Shown in pieces: positions 44,417-52,905 of a stretch of 64,000 nucleotides of DNA; the first letter of the stretch is position 1; each line of letters begins with the position of its first letter. The stretch comes from Roseococcus sp. SDR (GTDB taxonomy: Bacteria; Pseudomonadota; Alphaproteobacteria; Acetobacterales; Acetobacteraceae). Under the pieces are notes generated by a model. It had not been told where the DNA came from. It ran no database searches and saw only the letters and a program-made list of their open reading frames with translations. The translations under genes were made by a program, and so were the position numbers. The stretch lies in assembly GCF_019083995.1 (NCBI RefSeq), contig NZ_JAHRCU010000015.1:60311-124310 (forward strand), given 5' to 3'.

Positions 44417-45658
44417 TCAGAACAATTCGATGGCGGGCCCCGCCTGCCCCGCGGCGTTGCCATGGACCTGGCGCTGCGCATGCATCACGTAGCTGTCCTC
44501 CATGCGGCGCAGCAGGGTGGCTTCGACACTCTCGACCGAGCGGCGTTCGTGCAGCGCCTCGGCCAGCCAGCCGGCATGCAGCCCGATGCGCTCGATGGCT
44601 TCGGCCACCTGCTGCAGCCGCTGCCGGACGATGTCCTGAAACTGCATGGCGCCCAGCGCCTGGGTGATGTGCCCGGAGATGCGCTGACCATGCTCGCCGG
44701 TGGAGGTCAGCACCGCGCCGGCCCCCGCGGCGATGCGCGCGAAGGCCGCAGCCGCGCCGGCCGCCTGGCCCTGCGCGCCATCCAGCAGTTGATGGTCCGC
44801 CTCCGTGTCCAGCGCATCCGACATGCGGGCTCGCATCAGCTCCCTCAGGCGGATGAGGCCGGTATTCACACCATCGGCCACCTTGGCCGACTGGCCGGCC
44901 AGCTCCCGCACCTCCTGCGCCACGACGGCGAAGCCCTTGCCGGCCTCGCCCGCCCGGGCCGCCTCGATCGTGGCGTTCAGTGCCAGCAGACGGGTCTGTG
45001 TGGCGATCCGGCTGATATCGCCGATCGCCTGGGCGAAGCCCTCGGCCTCCTGTGCGATACGCTCATAGACGGTGCGGTCCGCCTCGATCTGCATGGCACG
45101 CTGGGCCAGCCTGGCGCGCAGCGCCTCCATCGCGTGGCGCATGCTCTCCACATCGGCCTGGCCCTCCTGATTCGACCCGGCTGCGCCGGCTTCGGCCTGC
45201 GCCAGATCGGCCATCAGCTCGCGCGCGGCAGCGTCCAGCGCGTTGAGATCCTGGATCAGGCCGAGCGCGGCGCCCTCCGTCTCCGCGATGGCATTGTCCA
45301 CCTGGGCCTGCAGGATGCCCGCAACCTCGCGATAGCGCAGCAATTCAGCGGCGACGGCCGGGGCCGCGTGCGGCGCCGGGGCCGGCAGCCCGGCCGGAGG
45401 CGTGGCGAGGGCGGGCGCGGCCGGCGCGACGGGTGCGTGCAAGGCCGGCACCGGCCGCACCAGCAGCGGCAGCAGGACGCAGGCAAAGGCCAGCGCACCC
45501 AGCAGGTCCGCGAGGAGCGAAACGCCCAGCACCGCCCGCCCGGCCGCGCTGGCCGAGACGCAGATCAGCATGCCCAGCAGCAGCATCGCAGCCACCTGGC
45601 GCCGGCCGGCGCGCGGCGTGGGTTGCGGCCGGGGCGGGGCCAGGGCGTCGAAGGGCAT
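44417..45658 (-). CDS. membrane receptor-like protein with MCP signalling hairpin, no periplasmic sensor domain
   Basis: A 413-residue protein with two closely spaced N-terminal helices (about residues 22-45 and 48-68) and almost no periplasmic loop. A Pro/Ala-rich linker (about 75-105) leads into a coiled-coil region carrying the conserved MCP tip [20 protein letters not shown] (about 225-245) followed by [15 protein letters not shown]. It should contact CheA and a CheW-type protein in the cytoplasm. Without a ligand-binding domain it may sense the membrane or a cytoplasmic partner. It lies 8 bp after a CheY gene and 12 bp before the PilZ gene in the same operon. Confidence 0.88.
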   Translation of the reverse strand: MPFDALAPPRPQPTPRAGRRQVAAMLLLGMLICVSASAAGRAVLGVSLLADLLGALAFACVLLPLLVRPVPALHAPVAPAAPALATPPAGLPAPAPHAAPAVAAELLRYREVAGILQAQVDNAIAETEGAALGLIQDLNALDAAARELMADLAQAEAGAAGSNQEGQADVESMRHAMEALRARLAQRAMQIEADRTVYERIAQEAEGFAQAIGDISRIATQTRLLALNATIEAARAGEAGKGFAVVAQEVRELAGQSAKVADGVNTGLIRLRELMRARMSDALDTEADHQLLDGAQGQAAGAAAAFARIAAGAGAVLTSTGEHGQRISGHITQALGAMQFQDIVRQRLQQVAEAIERIGLHAGWLAEALHERRSVESVEATLLRRMEDSYVMHAQRQVHGNAAGQAGPAIELF

Positions 45659-45666
45659 GCGCGGGC

Positions 45667-46035
45667 TCAGCCCGGCGCCACTTGGCGCAGCACCTCGAGC
45701 AGCTTGTCCGGCGCCACCGGCTTCACCAGCCAGCCGGTGGCCCCCGCGCCGCGCGCCTCATCGCGCTTTGACTGCTCGGACTCGGTGGTCAGCACGAGGA
45801 TCGGCAAGAAGCGGTAGGCAGGCAGCTTGCGCATCTCGCGCACCAGCGCCGCGCCGTTCATGCCGGGCATGTGGTAGTCGGTGATCATGGCGCGCAGCGG
45901 CTGCATGGATTTGAGCTGGGACAGCGCATCCTCCGCGCTCTTCGCCTTTTCGACAGGCTGGCCGGCCTGGGTCAGCACGCTGGCCATGCTGGCAAGCATG
46001 GTCGGGCTGTCATCCACGAGCATCACGGGTTTCAT
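45667..46035 (-). CDS. cheY: single-domain response regulator (CheY-like)
   Basis: A 122-residue receiver domain: acidic pair VDDS at residues 8-9, phospho-acceptor D53 in [11 protein letters not shown], Thr/Ser in VLTTESE and the conserved lysine in LVKPVAP. No output domain. It overlaps the STAS gene by one base and is the second CheY of the operon, which suggests either a phosphate sink or a distinct effector (for example acting on the STAS or PilZ protein). It is similar to receivers next to CheA genes in alphaproteobacteria. Confidence 0.93.
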   Translation of the reverse strand: MKPVMLVDDSPTMLASMASVLTQAGQPVEKAKSAEDALSQLKSMQPLRAMITDYHMPGMNGAALVREMRKLPAYRFLPILVLTTESEQSKRDEARGAGATGWLVKPVAPDKLLEVLRQVAPG

Positions 46036-46292
46036 CAGGGCACCTCAGCCGTTGAATTTGGGAGCGGGGTTCGAGGGAGCAGGCCGGCCAGCCAGGGATC
46101 AGGCGGGGGGGCGAGCAAGGCCGGCGCGCCCGCCAGCAGCACCTGAAGCACGGCGCTGTGCAGGCCCTCGCAGGCCGAGAGATCGAGCGCCGCATCGGGC
46201 GTGGCGCGCAGCCATTCGGCCAGCGGCTCCGCCTCCTCGATGGCGACCTGGCCGCTGAGGCGGGCGAGGCCTCCCTCCATGATCATCGGCAT
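46035..46292 (-). CDS. small STAS-domain protein
   Basis: An 85-residue protein resembling STAS-domain anti-sigma-factor antagonist/MlaB-type proteins: a strand start (GGLARLSGQVAIEEAEPLAE), the conserved ALDLSACEGLHSAVLQVLL segment with the Ser after 'HS' in the position of the phosphorylatable serine, and a helix before a proline-rich tail. It overlaps CheA by one base upstream and CheY by one base downstream, so it is made together with the phosphorelay proteins. STAS proteins typically switch partners according to serine phosphorylation. Its place inside a chemosensory operon is the notable feature. The family call rests on a short sequence. Confidence 0.75.
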   Translation of the reverse strand: MPMIMEGGLARLSGQVAIEEAEPLAEWLRATPDAALDLSACEGLHSAVLQVLLAGAPALLAPPPDPWLAGLLPRTPLPNSTAEVP

Positions 46293-48466
46293 CAGGCCAC
46301 AAGCTCCGGCAGGTCAAGGATGAGCAGCACCCGGCCATCGCCCAGCACCGTGGTGCCGGTGAAGCCGCGCAGCCCCGCGAGTACGCCCTCCAGCGGCTTC
46401 ACGATCGTCTCCATCACCTCCTCGAAGGCGGAGACGACGATGCCCAGCCGCTCGCCATTGAGTCGCACCACCAGGATGGCCTCCTGCGCGGGCGTCTCGC
46501 CCTCGGGCTCCGGCAGGTCGAGCAGCCGGGCGAGGCGCAGCACGGGCACCACGCGGTTCCGCAGCACGAAGGCATCATTCTCGCCCACGCGATGCAGCGC
46601 GCCGCGCGGCACCCGCACCGTCTCCACCACCAACGCCATGGGCACGCCGAAGAGCCGGTCCCCGCAGGCGACCGTCATGATGCGCGTGATGGCCATGGTG
46701 AGCGGCAGCGCGATCTCCACCAGCGTGCCCTCGCCCGGGCGGGAGGAAAGCCGCAGCCGGCCGCCGGCCCTCTCGATGCTGGTGCGCACCACATCCATGC
46801 CGACGCCCCGGCCCGACAGGTCCGAAATCGCGGCGGCGGTGGAGAAGCCGGGCAGGAAGATCAGCTGGAAGGCCTCCTCCTCGCTCATGCCGGCGGCACG
46901 ATCGGGCTCGATCAGGCCCTTCTCGACCGCCTTGGCGCGCAGCCGCACCGCATCAAGGCCGCGCCCGTCATCCTGCACGCGGATCACCACATGGTCGTTC
47001 TCGTGCTGTGCCGAGAGGATGAGCGTGCCGTGCTCCGGCTTGCCGGCGGCCAGCCGCTCGGCCGGCACCTCGATGCCATGGTCGAGGCTGTTGCGCACCA
47101 TGTGGATCAACGGGTCGGCCAGGGCTTCCACCACGGTCTTGTCGGCCTCGGTCTCGGCCCCTTGCAGGCGCAGCTCCACCTGCTTGTCCAGGCGGCGGGC
47201 GATGTCGCGCACCAGGCGGGGGAAGCGCTGGAAGACGTGGTCCACCGGCAGCATGCGGACCGACATGATGGCCGTCTGCATTTCCTCGGCGATGCGGTTG
47301 AAGAGGGCGTGACGGTCCTTGATCTCGCGCGCCAATTGGCGGGGCTGCAGATCTTCCTCCGCCGCGCGGCGGGCAAGCCAGGCGAGCGAGTTCTTGGCCA
47401 CCACGAATTCACCGATGAGGTTCATCAGCGCATCCACCTTGGCCTGTTCGACCCGCAGGACCGAGGGCGCGGCAGGGCGCGGCACCTCTGCGGGGGCAGC
47501 GGCGGCGGGCGTGGCCGGCGGGGCGAGCAAGGCCACCAGCGCCGCGTGCAGCTCGGGCCGCGTCGCGGGCAGTTCGGCCCCGCGCCCGGCCGCGTCGAGC
47601 GCGCGCTGTGCCGCGCCACGCGCCGCGGCGATCCGGCCGCCGGCGATGGGATCGGGCTCCGGGGCAGCCTCCAGCAGGCGAAGCTGCGCGGCCAGCACGG
47701 CGCGCAGGGTTTCGTCATCATCGGCACCCCTGAGCCCGCCGATGGCGGCCATGCGCAGCTGCTCCGGGACATAGCGGAACAGCTCCGCCGCCTCGGCCGG
47801 GGCGCAGCGCGCGAGCGCCAGGTAGCGCAGGTTCGAGGCGAAGGGGTCCAGCGCCTCCAGCCGCGGCCAGGGCTCCAGCGGCTCGACGCCGATCCAGGCG
47901 AGCCCAGGCAGCTGCCGGACCAGGCCCAGCGGGTCCTCGCCACGGAAGAAGCAATGGGTATCGGGCGTATAGGTGATGGCAAGCAGCGGCCCCTCGGGCA
48001 GCGTGCCGATCCGCGCGAGCCAGGCGGGCGGCTCCTCCAGAGCCGGCCCCTCGGAGGCCTGGGCCTGGTCCCGGCCGAGCGGCGCGGCCAGGCGCTGGAC
48101 CAGGGCGGCGGCCAGAGCCTCGGCCTCCCCGCCAAGGGCGCCGTCGCAGGCCAGGGCTTCGATCCAGCGGGCCAGCTGATCCAGCACGTCCAGCAGCACG
48201 TCCGCCAGCTCGGACGTCAGCGGGAGGCGGCCCGACTGCGCCGCGCCCAGCAGGTCCTCGGCTGCGTGCAGGCTGTGGATGACGGGCGGAATCTCGAAGA
48301 GGCCGGAGGTTCCCTTCAGCGTGTGGACGGCGCGGAACAGCGCGGCCATCGCCGCCGCATCCCCCGGCTCGCGCTCCAGCGCGAGCAGGCTGCGCCCCGC
48401 CTGTTCCAGCAGCTCCCTCGCCTCGGGAATGAACTGCGCGAGCAGCGGATGCTCCAGCAGGCTCAT
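46292..48466 (-). CDS. cheA: chemotaxis-type histidine kinase CheA
   Basis: A 724-residue CheA. The N-terminal Hpt domain has H48 in FRAVHTLKGTSG. A long middle region (about 130-300) carries the YTPDTHCFFRGEDPL segment seen in several CheA proteins before the dimerisation domain. The P3 helices begin at KVDALMNLIGEFVVAKN. The ATPase domain has HMVRNSLDHGIE, DDGRGLD and GRGVGMDVV, and a CheW-like P5 domain closes the protein (GDRLFGVPMALVVETVRVP). It has no receiver domain. It should phosphorylate the two CheY proteins and CheB encoded in the operon. The start overlaps the upstream CheY stop by 4 bp (ATGA). Confidence 0.96.
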   Translation of the reverse strand: MSLLEHPLLAQFIPEARELLEQAGRSLLALEREPGDAAAMAALFRAVHTLKGTSGLFEIPPVIHSLHAAEDLLGAAQSGRLPLTSELADVLLDVLDQLARWIEALACDGALGGEAEALAAALVQRLAAPLGRDQAQASEGPALEEPPAWLARIGTLPEGPLLAITYTPDTHCFFRGEDPLGLVRQLPGLAWIGVEPLEPWPRLEALDPFASNLRYLALARCAPAEAAELFRYVPEQLRMAAIGGLRGADDDETLRAVLAAQLRLLEAAPEPDPIAGGRIAAARGAAQRALDAAGRGAELPATRPELHAALVALLAPPATPAAAAPAEVPRPAAPSVLRVEQAKVDALMNLIGEFVVAKNSLAWLARRAAEEDLQPRQLAREIKDRHALFNRIAEEMQTAIMSVRMLPVDHVFQRFPRLVRDIARRLDKQVELRLQGAETEADKTVVEALADPLIHMVRNSLDHGIEVPAERLAAGKPEHGTLILSAQHENDHVVIRVQDDGRGLDAVRLRAKAVEKGLIEPDRAAGMSEEEAFQLIFLPGFSTAAAISDLSGRGVGMDVVRTSIERAGGRLRLSSRPGEGTLVEIALPLTMAITRIMTVACGDRLFGVPMALVVETVRVPRGALHRVGENDAFVLRNRVVPVLRLARLLDLPEPEGETPAQEAILVVRLNGERLGIVVSAFEEVMETIVKPLEGVLAGLRGFTGTTVLGDGRVLLILDLPELVA

Positions 48467-48852
48467 GCCGCGGGCTCCGCAGCAATAGCGAGGGCGAAGG
48501 CGGCCAGGCGCTCCGGCCGCACCGGCTTCACCAGGAAGAGGTTGGCCCCGGCGGCGAAGCCGCGCGCGGCATCGCGCGGCTCACGCTCGGTCGTGATCAT
48601 GATGACCGGGAGGGCGGCCAGCGCGGGCTCGGCGCGGATGCGGCCCACCAGCGCGTAGCCATCCAGGCCTGGCATGTTCACATCGGCCAGCACCAGGCCG
48701 AAGCGGCCCGGAGCTTCCAGCAGCTGTTCCAGCGCCGCCACGCCATCCATCGCCTCGGACACGGCGAAGCCCGCCTGCTCCAGCACCGAGCGGTGGAACT
48801 TGCGCATGGTGGTCGCGTCGTCGACGACCAGGGCGGTGCGGGCGCGTGTCAT
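48463..48852 (-). CDS. cheY: single-domain response regulator (CheY)
   Basis: A 129-residue receiver: VVDDATTMRK with D11/D12, phospho-acceptor D57 in LADVNMPGLDG, ITTERE and FLVKPV lysine. The start at 48852 is chosen because it overlaps the CheR stop by 4 bp (ATGA); a longer frame to 48945 would overlap CheR. It precedes and overlaps CheA, an order found in many chemosensory operons, and is the likely primary CheA target. Confidence 0.93.
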   Translation of the reverse strand: MTRARTALVVDDATTMRKFHRSVLEQAGFAVSEAMDGVAALEQLLEAPGRFGLVLADVNMPGLDGYALVGRIRAEPALAALPVIMITTEREPRDAARGFAAGANLFLVKPVRPERLAAFALAIAAEPAA

Positions 48853-49712
48853 GCGTGGGGCCTCTGATGCACCATGGCATCGGCACATTTCCGGACGGTG
48901 AAGAGCGAGGACATGCGGCTCATGGATTCCGAATGGCCGAGGCACAGGAAGCCGCCCGGGCGCAGGCTGTCATAGAGCGCCTCCGCCGCTTCCCGGCGGG
49001 AGGCATCGTCGAAGTAGATCAGCAGGTTGCGGCAGAAGATCACGTCATACCGGCCGCGATGCGCGCGCATCGAGTCGGGGTCGGAGAGGTTTGCCGTGCT
49101 GAAGCTCACCGCCTCGCGCAGGGCTTCGCTGATGCGCCAACGGCCCTCGCTCATCCGCTCGAAATGCCGCTGCAGCACGGCGCCCGGCAGGTTCTGCACC
49201 GAGCGCGCCTCGAAGACGCCGCGCCGGGCCTGCGCCAGCACGCGGGTGTCGATGTCGGAGCCGGTGATCTCCACCTCCACGCTGTCCAGCCCCGGCCAGT
49301 TCTGGATCAGGTGCAGCGCGATGGAATAGGGCTCTTCGCCCGTGGAGCAGGGGAGCGACCAGATGCGCAACCGCTCGCCCGGCCGGCAGGCGGCGAGGGC
49401 AGGCATCAGTTCCCGCGAGAGCGCGCGGAGCTGGTACTCCTCACGGAAGAAATAGGTCTCGTTCACCGTCATCGCGTTGACGAGGTGCTGGAATTCCGTG
49501 CCATCCGGATCGTCATGGCGCAGCGCGAAGAGATAGGCGCGCAGATCGGCGGCGCCCGTCGCCGTGATGCGTTCCTGCAGGCGGCGATCGACGAAATAGC
49601 GCTTGGCCGCGCCGAACTGGATGCCAGTGCGGCGGTAGAAGAAATCCTGGAAGCGCGCGATCTCCTCTTCCGCGAAACCCGAGGCTGGCAGGGCTGGGGA
49701 AAGATGCGTCAC
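48849..49712 (-). CDS. cheR: chemoreceptor methyltransferase CheR
   Basis: A 287-residue S-adenosylmethionine-dependent glutamate methyltransferase. The N-terminal helical domain is followed by the NETYFFRE motif and the SAM-binding motif LPCSTGEEPYSIA, then the ITGSDIDTRVLAQA strand and FCRNLLIYFD. It methylates receptor glutamates and opposes CheB encoded two genes upstream. Start and stop overlap neighbours by 4 bp each. Its presence implies at least one receptor in this operon is adaptively methylated, although none has a periplasmic sensor domain. Confidence 0.95.
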   Translation of the reverse strand: MTHLSPALPASGFAEEEIARFQDFFYRRTGIQFGAAKRYFVDRRLQERITATGAADLRAYLFALRHDDPDGTEFQHLVNAMTVNETYFFREEYQLRALSRELMPALAACRPGERLRIWSLPCSTGEEPYSIALHLIQNWPGLDSVEVEITGSDIDTRVLAQARRGVFEARSVQNLPGAVLQRHFERMSEGRWRISEALREAVSFSTANLSDPDSMRAHRGRYDVIFCRNLLIYFDDASRREAAEALYDSLRPGGFLCLGHSESMSRMSSLFTVRKCADAMVHQRPHA

Positions 49713-50284
49713 GCGCCCGACCCCATCTGGTCCAGTGCGATGGCAATGGCAAAGCCCAGGCAGGGTTCCTCCGCAAAGCGGGCGCGCAGGGCGAGCAGGG
49801 CCGGCGCCTCCCGCGGCGTGCCGATCTGCGCCAGCGCCTCCACGAGAGCGAGGCAGACCGCGGCATCCGCCTCCTCGGCAAGGCGCGCGGTCAGGGCCGC
49901 CCGGGCATCAGGCAAGGCGCAGCCTTCCAGGACATTGGCGGCGAAGATGCGTAGATCCGGCTCGGGCGCGGCCAGCTGCGCCGCCAGCGCGGGCACAGCC
50001 GCCCCCCCGCGGCGCCGCAGGGCGAGAATGGCGTCCTGGCGCAGCGCCACATCCTCGGAGGCCAGCAGCGGCAGCAGCCGCGCCTCCAGCCCCGCTTCCT
50101 CGAGGGCACCGAGGCGCGTGAGGATCGCATGGCGCACGGCCGCGTCGCCCTCCACCTCCAGCCGGGCGAAGAGGGGTTCAGCCAGGCTGCAATCCGCAAC
50201 CGCCAGGCGGCGCTGCGCGGGGTCGGGATGGTCCAGGGGCGCGGGGCGGGGGGCGCGCGGCCTCGCGGCGCGGGTCAGCGGCAC
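49709..50284 (-). CDS. HEAT-repeat protein
   Basis: A 191-residue protein made of short helical repeats of about 30 residues (VRHAILTRLGALEEAGLEARLLPLL, LRQDAILALRRRGGAAVPALAAQL, LRIFAANVLEGC, VCLALVEALAQIGTPREAPALLAL), the pattern of HEAT/PBS-lyase-like scaffolds. It has no catalytic motif and no signal peptide. It sits between cheB and cheR, 2 bp from one and overlapping the other by 4 bp. Small HEAT proteins are found in some alternative chemosensory clusters; a scaffold or adaptor for CheR/CheB is inference. Confidence 0.8.
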   Translation of the reverse strand: MPLTRAARPRAPRPAPLDHPDPAQRRLAVADCSLAEPLFARLEVEGDAAVRHAILTRLGALEEAGLEARLLPLLASEDVALRQDAILALRRRGGAAVPALAAQLAAPEPDLRIFAANVLEGCALPDARAALTARLAEEADAAVCLALVEALAQIGTPREAPALLALRARFAEEPCLGFAIAIALDQMGSGA

Positions 50285-50286
50285 GC

Positions 50287-51363
50287 TCAGCGCCCCCGCC
50301 GGGCCCAGGCCTGCAGCTGCGCCGCCACACGCTCGGCCGGGAGCACCATGTCGGCCCCGCCGCGCTGGATCAGCGCGGCCGGCATGCCGAAGACCACGGC
50401 GCTGTCCTGCGATTCCGCGATCGTGCGGCCGCCACGCTCGCGCAGCTCCGCCATGCTGGCCGCACCGTCATGGCCCATGCCGGTCAGCAGCACGCCGGTG
50501 ATCTGCGCCGCCGGCATCACCTGCATGGCGGTGGCGACCAGCCGGTCTGCGCTCGGGTGCCAGAGCGTGTCATCGGCAGGCACGGAGTTCACCACGATCC
50601 GGCCGAGCCGGCGTTCCAGAACGATATCGGCATCGCCCCGGCCGATATGGATGCGGCCGGCCGCCAGCGGCATCGGGCCCTCCACTTCGCACACCTCGAG
50701 CGCGCAGACGCCATCCATGCGGCGGGCGAAGACGCCGGTGAAGCTCGATGGCATGTGCTGCGCGACCAGCACGGGCCAGGGGAAATCGGTCGGCAGGGCG
50801 GGCAGGATGTCCTCCAGCGTGCGCGGTCCGCCGGTGGAGACGCCGATCAGCACCACCCCCGGCACCGCGACACCGGGTGCCGGGCGCGCCAAGCTGCGGC
50901 TTTCCACCTCGCGCCGCCGGGCGGAGACGCGGGCATGCAGCCCCACCACGCGCCGCGGCCGCGCCCGAGCCGCCGCGCGCACCTTGCCCAGAAGCAGAGG
51001 TCGGATGCGGTCGATGGACAGCGAGACGGTACCGTCGGGCTTGGGCACGAAATCCACCGCCCCAAGCTCCAACGCGCGCAGCGTGACCCCCGCGCCTTCC
51101 TCGGTGAGGGAGGAGACCATGACGACGCGGGCCGGCGCCTCGGCCTGCATCAGCGCCTCCAGGCAGGAGAGGCCGTCCAGCTCGGGCATGTTCACATCGA
51201 GGGTGACGACATCGGGCAGGAAGGCACGCGCCTGGTCCAGAGCCTCACGCCCGTTGCGGGCGAAGGCGAGGGTGAAGTCGCCCTCGGCCTCGAAGATCTG
51301 GCGCATGTGCTTGCGCATCAGCGCGCTGTCATCCACCACCAGCAATCGGATCGGCTGCGGCAT
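50287..51363 (-). CDS. cheB: chemotaxis response regulator protein-glutamate methylesterase CheB
   Basis: A 358-residue CheB: receiver domain with D56 in VTLDVNMPELDG, a linker of about 45 residues, and the methylesterase domain with the catalytic serine in GVSTGGP, histidine in AQHMPSSFT and aspartate in GMGHDGAASM. The ATG at 51363 is chosen because it lies 7 bp after the CheW stop and matches the usual N-terminus (PIRLLVVDDS); an upstream in-frame ATG (51405) would overlap the previous gene. Phosphorylated by CheA, it demethylates or deamidates receptors. Confidence 0.95.
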   Translation of the reverse strand: MPQPIRLLVVDDSALMRKHMRQIFEAEGDFTLAFARNGREALDQARAFLPDVVTLDVNMPELDGLSCLEALMQAEAPARVVMVSSLTEEGAGVTLRALELGAVDFVPKPDGTVSLSIDRIRPLLLGKVRAAARARPRRVVGLHARVSARRREVESRSLARPAPGVAVPGVVLIGVSTGGPRTLEDILPALPTDFPWPVLVAQHMPSSFTGVFARRMDGVCALEVCEVEGPMPLAAGRIHIGRGDADIVLERRLGRIVVNSVPADDTLWHPSADRLVATAMQVMPAAQITGVLLTGMGHDGAASMAELRERGGRTIAESQDSAVVFGMPAALIQRGGADMVLPAERVAAQLQAWARRGR

Positions 51364-51370
51364 CGGGCGC

Positions 51371-52891
51371 TCAGGCCGCTTCGAGCGCGGCGAGTTCATC
51401 GGCATCCAGAAGGCGCGCCGCCTCCAGGATCAGCACCATGCGCTTCGCTTCGGTGAGGTTCGCCACCCGCGGCATGATGCGCATCTGCCCTTCGGAGAGA
51501 CGCGGCGCGGGCTGCATGGCCGAGCGCGGGATGCGCAGCACCTCCACCACCTGGTCCACGATGAAGCCGGTGCGCGTGCCGCCGATGCCGAGCACCATGA
51601 TGCGCTGCCGTTCATTGCGCTCGGCCGGGGCGAGGGCGAAGCGTCGGCGCTGGTCCACCACCGGCAGCACGGCGCCACGCAGATTGACCACGCCCTCGAT
51701 GAAATCGGGCGTCTGCGGGACCAGCGTCAGCTCGACCGGCACGCGCAGGATCTCCTGCACGGCCTCGATCGGCAGACCGTACTCCTCGCCGGCCAGGCGG
51801 AAGATGACAAACTGCTCCTCCTCCTCAAGGGCGGCGCCCAGGGCTTCGTGCGACATCGCGTCCTCCTCTTGGGTCTGCCGCGCCTCCAGGGCCGATTGCA
51901 TGAGCCCGGCCTCGAACATGCGCGTGGCGGAGAGGATGCTGACCAGGCGCCTGCCCCCCTCCAGCCGGCAGATGGAGTCGAGGTGCTGCGCCCCACCGCC
52001 CGCCAGCAGGGGTGGCAGGGGGTCCACCACCGCGCGGGGCACGCGCAGCACCTCCTTCATGCTGTCCATGACGAGGCCGACGGTCAGCTGCGGGCGCCCA
52101 GGCACGGAGATGACCAGGACGCGCGCGCTGGCGCCCGGGGGTTCCGGTGCCTCGCCGAACAGGGTGCGCAAGGAGACCAGCGGCAGCAGCCGCTCACGCA
52201 GCGTCATCATGCCCAGCACCTCGGCGCCCGCGCGCGGCATGCGCACCACATCGGGCGGCAGCTGCACGATCTCCAGCACATCACCGATCGGCATCGCATA
52301 CTCCGTACCGGCACACAGGAAGCTGACGAATTGCAGTTCTTCCTGCGTCATGGCGGCGTCCGTCTCTTCGGCGCCGGCGAGGTTCGCCGCGCGGCCTGGC
52401 CCGGCCTCGCTCCGCGCCCGGCCGAATTCGGCAATGCGTGCAAGGTCGAGCAAAAGGACCAGGCCATCCTCGCGCTTCACCACGCCCCGCAGCAGGCTGG
52501 TGTTCAGCCCATTCTCCATGCCTCCCGCCGGCTCGATCTCATGTGGCTCGGAGGCCATGACGCGCGCCATGCGGTCCACGATGAAGCCGAGCGCCGCGCC
52601 GGATTCGCGCACCACCACCACGCGCGTCGCCTCATCGGGGGCGCAGCTGGCCGCGCCAAAGGCCCGGCGCAGGCTGGTCACCGGCAGGATGCCGCCGCGC
52701 AGGTTGGCGATGCCGCTCAAGGCCGCGGGGCTATGCGGCACTTCCACCAGGGCGGGCATGCGGATGATCTCCTGCACCTCCGCCATCGGCAGGCCATAGA
52801 GGGAGCCATCCACCTGGAAGGTGACGAATTGGTGCGCGCTCTCAGCTGCGCCGGGGGTCCCCCCCTGGGCAGCCATCGGAGTGTTGCTCAT
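51371..52891 (-). CDS. triple CheW-domain coupling protein
   Basis: A 506-residue cytoplasmic adaptor formed by three CheW domains, at about residues 18-165, 180-325 and 355-500. Each begins with the (Q/E)FVxFxxxGxxYxxPI motif (FVTFQVDGSLYGLPMAEV, FVSFLCAGTEYAMPIGDV, FVIFRLAGEEYGLPIEAV) and has a NLRG-like turn in domains 1 and 3 (NLRGGILPV, NLRGAVLPV) but MTLRERLLPL in domain 2. Ordinary CheW has one domain of about 160 residues. No separate CheW gene is in the operon, so this protein must supply all coupling, and may cross-link receptors and kinases into a different lattice. It is 14 bp after the receptor gene. Confidence 0.93.
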   Translation of the reverse strand: MSNTPMAAQGGTPGAAESAHQFVTFQVDGSLYGLPMAEVQEIIRMPALVEVPHSPAALSGIANLRGGILPVTSLRRAFGAASCAPDEATRVVVVRESGAALGFIVDRMARVMASEPHEIEPAGGMENGLNTSLLRGVVKREDGLVLLLDLARIAEFGRARSEAGPGRAANLAGAEETDAAMTQEELQFVSFLCAGTEYAMPIGDVLEIVQLPPDVVRMPRAGAEVLGMMTLRERLLPLVSLRTLFGEAPEPPGASARVLVISVPGRPQLTVGLVMDSMKEVLRVPRAVVDPLPPLLAGGGAQHLDSICRLEGGRRLVSILSATRMFEAGLMQSALEARQTQEEDAMSHEALGAALEEEEQFVIFRLAGEEYGLPIEAVQEILRVPVELTLVPQTPDFIEGVVNLRGAVLPVVDQRRRFALAPAERNERQRIMVLGIGGTRTGFIVDQVVEVLRIPRSAMQPAPRLSEGQMRIMPRVANLTEAKRMVLILEAARLLDADELAALEAA

Positions 52892-52905
52892 GCTGCGCCC
52901 CCCGC

